DNA of 64,000 bases from Acidobacteriota bacterium (GTDB lineage: Bacteria > Acidobacteriota > UBA4820 > DSQY01), in contig JAJYLT010000005.1 in the NCBI GenBank assembly GCA_021787565.1, positions 55,020-119,019 on the forward strand. Direction: 5' to 3'. The stretch's first letter is position 1, and each line of letters begins with the position of its first letter. A program made the position numbers and the translations under genes. Shown here in pieces: positions 17,647 through 24,828 of the stretch. The notes below the pieces were generated by a model. It had not been told where the DNA came from and ran no database searches. It was given only the letters and a program-made list of their open reading frames with translations.

Positions 17647-18735
17647 ATGGCTAAGAAATTGATGAAGGGCAGCGAGGCCATCGGCGAGGCGGCCATCCAG
17701 GCCGGCTGCAAGCTCTTCTTCGGCTACCCCATCACGCCGCAGAACGAGATCCCCGAATACATGTCCCACCGCCTGCCGCAGATCGGCGGGACCTTCGTCC
17801 AGGCGGAGAGCGAGGTGGCGGCCTCGAACATGATCTACGGCGCCGCCGGCTCGGGGGAGCGCGTCTTCACCTCCTCCTCCTCTCCGGGCATCTCGCTCAT
17901 GCAGGAGGGGATCTCCTACATCGCCGGCTCGGAGCTGCCGGTGGTTCTGGTCAACATCATGCGCGCCGGCCCCGGCCTGGGCGGAATCCTGCCCAGCCAA
18001 GCGGACTACTTCCAGGCCACCAAGGGAGGAGGCCACGGCGACTACCGCCTCCTCGTGCTTGCGCCGTGGTCCGTGCAGGAGGCGGCGGACCTCATCCAGG
18101 ACGCCTTCGACCTGGCCGACTTCTACCGGAACCCCGTGATGATCCTGGGCGACGGCCTCATCGGCCAGATGATGGAACCCGTGGAGTTTCATCCCGACCG
18201 AAAGCCCTGCAAAGAGCTCAAGCCCAAGGAGTGGGCGGCCACCGGCTGCAAGGGGGACCGGCCCACCAACATCATCAACTCCCTCTTCCTGGACCCGGCC
18301 GCCCTCGAGCGGCACAACCACAAGCTCCAGGCCAAGTACGAGGCCATGGCGCGGGACGAGATCCGGTGCGCCGAGTACGGCACCGAGGAGCCCTACGACG
18401 TCCTGATCGTGGCCTACGGCACCGTGGCCAGGGTCTGCGTCACGGCCCTGGAGGACCTCAAGGAGGCGGGCATCCGCGCCGCCATGGTCCGGCCCATCAC
18501 CCTCTTCCCCTTCCCCTACGCCCAGGTCCGGGCCGCCTCCGAAAAAGCCAAGGCGGTCCTGGTGGTGGAGCTCTCCTGCGGCCAGATGGTGGAGGATGTT
18601 CGCCTGGCTGTGGAGGGGACCCGTCCGGTTCACTTCTACGGCCGCCAGGGCGGCATGCTCGTGACCCCCGAGGAGGTGGTGGACGAGATCCGGCGCCTCC
18701 TCACGGTGCCCCAACTGGAGGCCGACCATGCTTGA
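17647..18735 (+). CDS. korA: 2-oxoacid:ferredoxin oxidoreductase alpha subunit (KorA/VorB type)
   Basis: 362 aa. Carries the pyrimidine-binding half: KGSEAIGEAAIQAGCKLFFGYPITPQNEIPEYM, QAESEVAASNMIYGAAGSG with the catalytic Glu, and TSSSSPGISLMQEGISY. The length and sequence pattern match subunits annotated as 3-methyl-2-oxobutanoate (VorB) or 2-oxoglutarate (KorA) oxidoreductase; substrate cannot be fixed from sequence by eye. Start ATG at 17647 (MAKKLMKGSEA). The end overlaps korB by 8 bases. Confidence 0.9.
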   Translation: MAKKLMKGSEAIGEAAIQAGCKLFFGYPITPQNEIPEYMSHRLPQIGGTFVQAESEVAASNMIYGAAGSGERVFTSSSSPGISLMQEGISYIAGSELPVVLVNIMRAGPGLGGILPSQADYFQATKGGGHGDYRLLVLAPWSVQEAADLIQDAFDLADFYRNPVMILGDGLIGQMMEPVEFHPDRKPCKELKPKEWAATGCKGDRPTNIINSLFLDPAALERHNHKLQAKYEAMARDEIRCAEYGTEEPYDVLIVAYGTVARVCVTALEDLKEAGIRAAMVRPITLFPFPYAQVRAASEKAKAVLVVELSCGQMVEDVRLAVEGTRPVHFYGRQGGMLVTPEEVVDEIRRLLTVPQLEADHA

Positions 18736-19507
18736 GACCGTCTTCTGCCGGACACCGGCCCTCGCCGACGTCACCACCCACTACTGCCCCGGGTGCACCC
18801 ACGGCGTCATCCATCGGCTCGTGGCCGAGGTCGTGGACGAGCTGGGGCTGAGGGAGCGCACCATCGGCATCGCCCCCGTGGGCTGCTCGGTTCTCGCCTA
18901 CAACTACTTCACCACGGACTTCCAGGAGGCCTCCCACGGCCGGGCACCGGCCGTGGCCACGGGGGTCAAGCGGGCGCGGCCCGACCTCATCGTCTTCTCC
19001 TACCAGGGGGACGGCGACCTGGCCTCCATCGGCATGGGAGAGATCGTCCACTGCGCCAACCGGGGCGAGAAGATCACGGTGATCTTCGTGAACAACGCCA
19101 TCTACGGCATGACGGGAGGCCAGATGGCCCCCACCACCATGCCGGGCCAGATCGCCACGACGTGCCCACTCGGGCGCGACGTGGAGCTTGCCGGCTACCC
19201 CATCCGCGTGGCCGAGCTGCTCTCCACCCTGAGAACCCCGGCCTTCATCGCCCGCGCCTCCGTCCACACGCCCCTCTATACGGTCAAGGCCAAGGAGATG
19301 ATCCGGCGCGCCTTCCGCCATCAGGCGGACAACCGCTGCTTCTCCCTCGTGGAGGTCCTCTCCACCTGCCCCACCAACTGGGGCCTGCCACCGGCCGAGG
19401 CCACGTCGTGGCTGGAGGAGAACATGCTCCCCTACTACCCGCTCGGGATCTTCAAGGAGCCGGGCGGCGAGGACCGGGCGCCCAGCCCTCTGGGAGAGAA
19501 AAGATGA
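18728..19507 (+). CDS. korB: 2-oxoacid:ferredoxin oxidoreductase beta subunit (ThDP-binding)
   Basis: 259 aa. The ThDP/Mg and Fe-S motifs are visible: HYCPGCTHGVIHRL near residue 18, APVGCSVL, and the ThDP signature QGDGDLASIGMGEIVHCANRGEKITVIFVNNAIYGMTGGQMAPTT. It binds ThDP and, with the alpha subunit, decarboxylates a 2-oxoacid to the acyl-CoA while reducing ferredoxin. Overlaps korA. The C-terminal 20 residues are polar and not part of the domain. Confidence 0.92.
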   Translation: MLETVFCRTPALADVTTHYCPGCTHGVIHRLVAEVVDELGLRERTIGIAPVGCSVLAYNYFTTDFQEASHGRAPAVATGVKRARPDLIVFSYQGDGDLASIGMGEIVHCANRGEKITVIFVNNAIYGMTGGQMAPTTMPGQIATTCPLGRDVELAGYPIRVAELLSTLRTPAFIARASVHTPLYTVKAKEMIRRAFRHQADNRCFSLVEVLSTCPTNWGLPPAEATSWLEENMLPYYPLGIFKEPGGEDRAPSPLGEKR

Positions 19508-19591
19508 CTCACCGCGCCTGGTCTGGATGGTCGAGCCCCTTCCCTCTGTGCCTCTGCGTCTCCGTGGTTTTCCCTGTATTGGAGAAGCGCC
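19508..19591. repeat. filler repeat unit between korB and korC
   Basis: The 84-base gap includes CCTCTGTGCCTCTGCGTCTCCGTGG (about 19544-19568), the reverse complement of the CACAGAGGCACAGAG unit seen near 1380 and 32894. Its insertion inside an operon is unusual. Confidence 0.55.
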
Positions 19592-20152
19592 ATGCAGAAT
19601 GACGTGATCATGGCGGGGTTCGGCGGCCAGGGCGTCCTGCTCATCGGCAAGATGCTCGCCTACGCCGGGATGCACGCCGGCAAGGAGGTCTCCTGGATGC
19701 CCTCCTACGGCCCCGAGATGCGGGGCGGGACGGCCAACTGCACCGTGGTCATCTCGGACCGCCCCGTGGGCTCGCCCGTCATCCAGTGCCCCAGGGCCGT
19801 GCTGGCCATGAACCTGCCCTCGCTGGACAAGTTCGAGTCCGCCCTCAAGCCCGGCGGCCTTCTGCTGGTCAACACCTCCCTCATCAACCGCGAGCCCAAG
19901 CGGAGCGACGTGCGCGTGGTAAAGGTTCCCGCCAACGACATCGCCAACGAGCTGAAGAACCCCAAGGGGGCCAACATGGTGGCCCTGGGCGCCTACCTGG
20001 GCGCCACGGAGGCGGTGCCCCTGGAGGAGATGGAGAAGCTCATCCGGGAAACCTTCGCCAGCAAGCCCGCCGTCGTGGAATCCAACATCCAGGCCCTGCG
20101 CCGCGGCTACGAGCTGGGCCGCGCCCAGAGCCAGGGGGAGGACCTTCCATGA
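19592..20152 (+). CDS. korC: 2-oxoacid:ferredoxin oxidoreductase gamma subunit
   Basis: 186 aa; Rossmann-like gamma domain with the standard start VIMAGFGGQGVLLIGKMLAYAG and WMPSYGPEMRGGTANCTVVIS. It completes the four-subunit enzyme with korD, korA and korB and helps bind CoA. It overlaps the next gene, a NuoE-like subunit, by 4 bases (ATGA), so expression of the oxidoreductase and the diaphorase is likely coupled. Confidence 0.92.
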   Translation: MQNDVIMAGFGGQGVLLIGKMLAYAGMHAGKEVSWMPSYGPEMRGGTANCTVVISDRPVGSPVIQCPRAVLAMNLPSLDKFESALKPGGLLLVNTSLINREPKRSDVRVVKVPANDIANELKNPKGANMVALGAYLGATEAVPLEEMEKLIRETFASKPAVVESNIQALRRGYELGRAQSQGEDLP

Positions 20153-20634
20153 TCGAACAGAGCTGCGCCCCGATGCCCCCCCTGGAGGAGATCCTGGAGC
20201 GCTACCCTCGGGAGGAGGCCTCCCTCATCCAGGTCCTCCAGGACGTGCACCGGGCTTATAATTACCTGCCCTGCGACGTGCTGGCCAAGGTGAGCGAAAG
20301 CCTCGGAGTGCCCCTCGCCAAGGTTTTCTCGGTCTCCACCTTCTACAAGGCCTTCTCCCTGACGCCCCAGGGAAAGGTCATCATCAGGGTCTGCACCGGG
20401 ACCGCCTGCCACATCCGCGGGGCCACCCAGCTCATCGACGAGGCTCGGCGGCTTCTGGAGATCGCCCCCGGTGAGACCACCCCGGACATGGGCTTCACCC
20501 TCAAGACGGTGAACTGCGTCGGGGCCTGCGCCATGGCCCCGGTCCTCATCGTGGGGGAGAAGGTCCACGGCAACACCAAGCCGGCCAAAGTCGCCAAGGC
20601 TCTCGGCGTGGAGGAGAGACACCATGCGCATTGA
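20149..20634 (+). CDS. nuoE: NuoE-like [2Fe-2S] subunit of a soluble diaphorase
   Basis: 161 aa thioredoxin-fold subunit. The four cluster ligands are in CTGTAC (C-x4-C) and CVGAC (C-x3-C), the NuoE/HoxE/HndA pattern, and the helical N-terminus has ASLIQVLQDVHRAYNYLP. The start ATG overlaps korC. NuoE-type subunits accept electrons with NuoF-type flavoproteins in complex I, NAD-linked hydrogenases, formate dehydrogenases and bifurcating enzymes. No hydrogenase or complex I membrane subunits are found nearby. Confidence 0.9.
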   Translation: MIEQSCAPMPPLEEILERYPREEASLIQVLQDVHRAYNYLPCDVLAKVSESLGVPLAKVFSVSTFYKAFSLTPQGKVIIRVCTGTACHIRGATQLIDEARRLLEIAPGETTPDMGFTLKTVNCVGACAMAPVLIVGEKVHGNTKPAKVAKALGVEERHHAH

Positions 20635-22528
20635 CAGCAGGGAGCGCTTCGATGCCGCGGTGAGCGAGGCCCTCGCCGGCCGAGAGGGGCACAAGACCGA
20701 GATCCTGGTCTGCTGCGGCACGGGCTGCCTGGCCAACGGGAGCCAGAAGGTGGCCGAGGCCTTCGCGCAGGAGGTGGAGAAGCGGGGCCTCGAGGCCGGC
20801 GTCGGCCTCTTCACCAAGAAGACGGGCTGCCACGGCTTCTGCGAGAAGGGGCCGCTGGTGGTCCTCCAGCCCTCGGGCGTCCTCTACACCAAGGTGGAGC
20901 CCCGGCACGTCCCGGACATCCTCGACAAGACGGTGGCGAAGGGAGAGTTGATCCCCCGCCTGCTCTACAAGGATCCCACAACGAAGAAGCCCGTGGAGCG
21001 CTACGCCGAGGTCCCCTTCTACAAGAACCAGACCCGCATCGCCATGCGGAACATCGGCAAGATCGACCCCGCGGACCTGGGCGACGCCCTGGCCCACGGC
21101 GCATACGCAGGCCTGGCCAAGGCCCTCTTCGGGATGACCCCCGAGCAGGTGATCGCGGAGGTGGAGAGTTCGGGCCTGCGCGGCCGGGGGGGAGCCGGTT
21201 TCGTCACGGCCCGTAAATGGAAGGCCGCCCGCAAGGCCCAGGGAGAGAGGAAGTTCCTCCTGTGCAACGGGGACGAGGGCGACCCCGGCGCCTTCAAGGA
21301 CCGCTCCATCATGGAGGGCGATCCCCACTCGGTGCTCGAGGGCATGGTGATCGGCGCCTACGCCGTCAGCGCCCACGAGGGCTACATCTACGTCCGCGAC
21401 GAGTACCCGCTGGCCGTGGTCCACCTCACGCTGGCCATGGAACAGGCCCGCCAGGCCGGCCTCCTGGGCCGCGACATCCTGGGAACCGGATTCGACTTCG
21501 ACATCTGCGTCTCGCGGGGAGGAGGGGCCTTCGTCTGCGGCGAGTCCTCGGCCCTCATGCGCTCCCTCGAAGGCAAGACGGGCGAGCCGCGCCAGAAGTA
21601 CGTCCACGCCACGGAGCGGGGCCTCTTCGACTGCCCGACGGTCCTCAACAACGTGGAGACCTGGGCCGACGTGGGCGCCATCATCCAGAACGGGGGCGCC
21701 TGGTTCGCCGCCATGGGCACGGAGCGGTCCAAGGGGACCAAGGCCTTCTCCCTGGTGGGCAAGGTGAAGAACACCGGGCTCATCGAGCTGCCCATGGGCA
21801 CCACGCTCCGCCACATCATCTACGACATCGGCGGGGGCATCCTGGGCGACCGGCCCTTCAAGGCCGTCCAGACGGGAGGTCCCTCGGGCGGCTGCCTGCC
21901 CGAATCGCACCTGGACGATCCGGTGGACTACGAGAAGCTCACCGAAGCCGGCTCCATGATGGGCTCCGGCGGCATGATCGTCATGGACGACCGAACCTGC
22001 ATGGTGGACGTGGCCCGTTACTTCCTCCGCTTCCTCGTGGAGGAGTCCTGCGGCAAGTGCGTGCCCTGCCGGGAGGGGCTCAAGCAGATGCTCGCGATCT
22101 ACGACGACCTCGTGGCCGGGCGCGGCAGGCCCGGAGACATCGAACGCATCGAGCGTCTCAGCGCGGGCATGCAGCTCGGCAGCCTGTGCGAGTTGGGCAA
22201 GAGCGCCCCCAACCCCGTGCTCTCCACGCTGCGGTATTTCCGGGAGGAGTACCTGGCCCACATCGAGCAGAAGGCTTGTCCCGCCGGCATCTGCAGGGAC
22301 CTCACGGCCTACGAGATCGTGGAGAGCTGCGAGGGCTGCGGCGTCTGCCTCAAGGCCTGCCCCGCCGAGGCCATCGCGGGGGAGAAGAAGGCCCTCCACG
22401 TGATCCACCAGGGCAAGTGCATCTCCTGCGGGGCCTGCTATGAGGTCTGCCCCACCGACGCCATCCGCTTCTTCCCCAAGGCCGAGCTGGCCCCGGCGGC
22501 AGCCGCGAGCCGCGGAGGTGCCTCATGA
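20624..22528 (+). CDS. nuoF: NuoF-like NADH-binding flavoprotein with extra Fe-S domains
   Basis: 634 aa, longer than complex I NuoF (about 440) because of fused domains as in HndC/HydB of bifurcating enzymes. Residues about 15-120 are a thioredoxin-like [2Fe-2S] domain (CCGTGC, GCHGFC). The FMN/NADH core follows with SGLRGRGGAGF near 180 and CNGDEGDPGAFKDR, then the [4Fe-4S] site ESCGKCVPCREG with the distal Cys in SLCELGKSAP. The C-terminus holds two [4Fe-4S] motifs, CEGCGVCLKACP and CISCGACYEVCP. It overlaps both neighbours (11 and 4 bases), indicating tight coupling. Confidence 0.93.
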   Translation: MRIDSRERFDAAVSEALAGREGHKTEILVCCGTGCLANGSQKVAEAFAQEVEKRGLEAGVGLFTKKTGCHGFCEKGPLVVLQPSGVLYTKVEPRHVPDILDKTVAKGELIPRLLYKDPTTKKPVERYAEVPFYKNQTRIAMRNIGKIDPADLGDALAHGAYAGLAKALFGMTPEQVIAEVESSGLRGRGGAGFVTARKWKAARKAQGERKFLLCNGDEGDPGAFKDRSIMEGDPHSVLEGMVIGAYAVSAHEGYIYVRDEYPLAVVHLTLAMEQARQAGLLGRDILGTGFDFDICVSRGGGAFVCGESSALMRSLEGKTGEPRQKYVHATERGLFDCPTVLNNVETWADVGAIIQNGGAWFAAMGTERSKGTKAFSLVGKVKNTGLIELPMGTTLRHIIYDIGGGILGDRPFKAVQTGGPSGGCLPESHLDDPVDYEKLTEAGSMMGSGGMIVMDDRTCMVDVARYFLRFLVEESCGKCVPCREGLKQMLAIYDDLVAGRGRPGDIERIERLSAGMQLGSLCELGKSAPNPVLSTLRYFREEYLAHIEQKACPAGICRDLTAYEIVESCEGCGVCLKACPAEAIAGEKKALHVIHQGKCISCGACYEVCPTDAIRFFPKAELAPAAAASRGGAS

Positions 22529-23340
22529 TCACCCTGACCGTCAACGGAAAGACCGTCCGCGCCCGGGAGGGCTCGCCCCTGCTGGAGGCCGTCCGCGCCG
22601 CCGGCGCCTTGATCCCCACCCTCTGCCAGCACGAGGCCCTGGAGCCTTGGGGGGGCTGCCGGCTCTGCCTGGTGGACGTGACCCGCCCCGAGTGGAACGG
22701 CTGGGCCAAGATGGTGGTCTCCTGCCTGTATCCCGCGGAGGAGGGGCTCATCGTCCAGACCCACACGGAGCGGGTGGTGGAGACGCGCAAGGTGGTGCTG
22801 GACCTGCTCCTCGCCCGCTGCCCCGAGACGCCGCTCATCCAGAGGCTGGCCCGCGAGCACGGCATCGAAAAGACCTCCTACCTGCCCAACCCCGAGCCCA
22901 CGGACTGCATCCTCTGCGGCCTCTGCACCCGCGTCTGCGACCACATCGGCGTCTTCGCCATCAGCTCCGTGAACCGAGGGGCCGGCCGGGAGATCGCCCC
23001 CCCCTTCCACGAGGCCCCGCCCGATTGCATCGGCTGCCTGGCGTGCGCCGAGGTCTGCCCCACCTCCTGCATCCCCTACGAGACCTCAGACGCCCGCAGG
23101 ACCATCTGGAACAAGGCCTTCGAGATGGTGCGGTGCCCGAGGTGCGGCAAGGCCCACATCACGAAGGCCCAGGCCGACTTCTACGCGGGCCGGAACGGCG
23201 TCCCGCAAAGCTACTTCGAGACCTGCGACGCCTGCAAGCGCCAGGAGATGGCCCACACCTTCAGCAAGCTCTCGGCGGGCGCTGGAGGGACAGAGATGGA
23301 AACAGGGAAACAGGGAAACAGGGAAACAGGGAGGCCTTAG
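22525..23340 (+). CDS. NuoG/HoxU-like iron-sulfur subunit of the diaphorase
   Basis: 271 aa, containing only the N-terminal Fe-S portion of NuoG, without the molybdopterin domain. Residues about 1-75 form a [2Fe-2S] ferredoxin (CQHEALEPWGGCRLC and a later Cys). Then a His/Cys [4Fe-4S] region and two clusters with CILCGLCTRVC and CIGCLACAEVCP. A CPRCG/CDACK pair near residues 205-240 suggests an added zinc ribbon. The last 15 residues (METGKQGNRETG) are encoded by an intergenic GGAAACAGG repeat, so the original stop was probably lost to a repeat insertion. Confidence 0.87.
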   Translation: MITLTVNGKTVRAREGSPLLEAVRAAGALIPTLCQHEALEPWGGCRLCLVDVTRPEWNGWAKMVVSCLYPAEEGLIVQTHTERVVETRKVVLDLLLARCPETPLIQRLAREHGIEKTSYLPNPEPTDCILCGLCTRVCDHIGVFAISSVNRGAGREIAPPFHEAPPDCIGCLACAEVCPTSCIPYETSDARRTIWNKAFEMVRCPRCGKAHITKAQADFYAGRNGVPQSYFETCDACKRQEMAHTFSKLSAGAGGTEMETGKQGNRETGRP

Positions 23341-23523
23341 CCCCCTCGGGGAGGCCCGGCCCACGGAGGCTCCGTTGCATTCGCTTCTCACTTCTCACTT
23401 CTCACTTCTTACTTCTCACTTCTCACTTCTTACTTCTCACTTCTCACTTCTTACTTCTTACTTCTCACTTCTTACTTCTTGCTCCTCACTCCTCACTGTC
23501 CTCATCCCGGCCCGGAGGCCACG
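23341..23523. repeat. CTTCTYA heptamer microsatellite between redox genes
   Basis: From 23384 to about 23496 the 7-base unit CTTCTCA/CTTCTTA repeats about 16 times with a few substitutions at the end (CTTCTTG, CTCCTCA). It separates the diaphorase from the Fe-S carrier gene. No gene in the gap. Confidence 0.85.
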
Positions 23524-23991
23524 ATGACGAAGATCTACCGCGTCACCATCGAGCGATGCATCGCCTGCGGCAAGTGCGAGCTGGCCTGCGCCTTCGCGCA
23601 CGGCAGCGAGGGCAAGCCCAGCAAGACCCGCATCAACATCTTCCGGCGCGGCCCCGAGCTGGGCACGCCCGTGGTCTGTTTCCAGTGCGACGACGCCGCC
23701 TGCGCCTCCATCTGCCCCACCCAGGCCCTCGTGCGCAACGAGGCGACCGGCGCCATCGAGATGATCCGGGAGCGGTGCATTGGCTGTCGCCTGTGCGTCG
23801 CCGCCTGCCCCTTCGGCAACATGCTCTGGGACGAGGCCTACCACTGCGTGCAGAAGTGCGACCTCTGCGGGGGAGACCCCAAGTGCGTCCCCTTCTGCCC
23901 GACGCATGCCCTGGAGTACGTGCCGGCCGACGAGGCCGCCGCCAAACCCGAACCGCTGGTTTGGGAGGAGGCGGTGAGGGCCGGAAGGTAG
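23524..23991 (+). CDS. 4Fe-4S ferredoxin-type electron-transfer subunit (HycB/CooF/AorA-like)
   Basis: 155 aa with four [4Fe-4S] motifs: CIACGKCELAC, CFQCDDAACASIC...P, CIGCRLCVAACPFG and CDLCGGDPKCVPFCP. This 4-cluster layout is that of the electron-transfer subunits of DMSO-reductase-family enzymes, CO dehydrogenase (CooF) and tungsten aldehyde oxidoreductase. No such catalytic subunit lies in the window, so here it may link the oxoacid oxidoreductase to the diaphorase, an inference. Start ATG 23524, the first residues of the domain. Confidence 0.85.
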   Translation: MTKIYRVTIERCIACGKCELACAFAHGSEGKPSKTRINIFRRGPELGTPVVCFQCDDAACASICPTQALVRNEATGAIEMIRERCIGCRLCVAACPFGNMLWDEAYHCVQKCDLCGGDPKCVPFCPTHALEYVPADEAAAKPEPLVWEEAVRAGR

Positions 23992-24102
23992 AGGGAACCG
24001 AGATGAGGTGATGAGGGGATGAGGTGATGAGGAAACCGCCGCGGCACCACGATCTTCCTTTCATCCATCATCTATCATCCATCATCCACCAAGGAGCCGG
24101 GC

Positions 24103-24615
24103 ATGACCGACCCTAACGACCAGATCCGTGAGATCCTCAAGAAAGCCTACCAGATCGAGGTGGACGGCTACACCTTTTACTCCCTGGCCGCCGACAAGTC
24201 CGCCAAGCCGGCCGTCCAGGAGCTCTTCGAAAAGCTCGCCAAGGACGAGAGTGAGCACAAGACCTACCTGCGCGAGGTGATGGGGCGTTACGAGGCCGAG
24301 GGGGCCGGAGCCTTCGTGGTGGACCGGCGGGATCCCCAGGTCAAGGCCTTCACCGACGCCATCTTCACCCAGAAGTTCAAGGAGCAGGCCCACGGTGCGG
24401 CCTTCGAGCTGGGCGCCCTCTCCGTGGGCATGCAGCTCGAGACCAACGCCATCGCCCACTTCTCCGCCGCGGCCGAGGCGGCCTCCGAGCGCGAGGTCCA
24501 GGAGTTCTACCGGTTCCTCGCCCAGTGGGAACGGGGCCACTTCGAGGCCCTCCAGGCCCTCCACGCCCTCGTCCGGGCCGACTTCTGGGAGCAGGGGGGC
24601 TTCGCACCCTTCTGA
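24103..24615 (+). CDS. ferritin-like (rubrerythrin-type di-iron) protein
   Basis: 170 aa, all helical. Iron-ligand-like Glu and ExxH elements are seen: KKAYQIEVDGYTFY in helix 1, LAKDESEHKTYL in helix 2, a further Glu region near QLETNAIAHF, and EFYRFLAQWERGHFEAL (ExxxxxxxERGH) in helix 4. This is the ferritin-like four-helix pattern, without the C-terminal rubredoxin domain of classical rubrerythrin. Probably oxidative-stress protection or iron handling for the O2-sensitive enzymes just upstream; cotranscription is possible but a repeat-filled gap intervenes. Confidence 0.85.
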   Translation: MTDPNDQIREILKKAYQIEVDGYTFYSLAADKSAKPAVQELFEKLAKDESEHKTYLREVMGRYEAEGAGAFVVDRRDPQVKAFTDAIFTQKFKEQAHGAAFELGALSVGMQLETNAIAHFSAAAEAASEREVQEFYRFLAQWERGHFEALQALHALVRADFWEQGGFAPF

Positions 24616-24652
24616 CGCGAGACGCGAGAGGTTAGATGCGAGACGGCTTCCT

Positions 24653-24738
24653 TCACCTAGTCACCTAGTCACCTAGTTACCTAGTCACCTAGTCACCTAG
24701 TCACCTAGTTACCTAGTCCCCTAGTTACCTAGTCCCCT
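24653..24738. repeat. CTAG-containing 8-bp microsatellite
   Basis: Ten full copies of an 8-base unit (TCACCTAG, with TTACCTAG and TCCCCTAG variants) end to end, ending in TCCCCT. CTAG is usually rare in bacterial DNA. It lies between the ferritin-like gene and the pilB promoter. Confidence 0.9.
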
Positions 24739-24755
24739 CCCGCCCCCTCCCTGAG

Positions 24756-24785
24756 TTGACAGCCCCTTTCTTCGGCTTTTATAAT
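24756..24785 (+). promoter_or_regulatory. consensus sigma-70 promoter of the pilB operon
   Basis: TTGACA at 24756-24761 and TATAAT at 24780-24785 with an 18-base spacer: both hexamers are perfect. The transcript would start about 35 bases before the pilB ATG, leaving room for GGGGAGG. Confidence 0.88.
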
Positions 24786-24828
24786 GGATTAGTTTTGATT
24801 TTTCTCTTGGGGAGGCCGGGAGCCTGCC

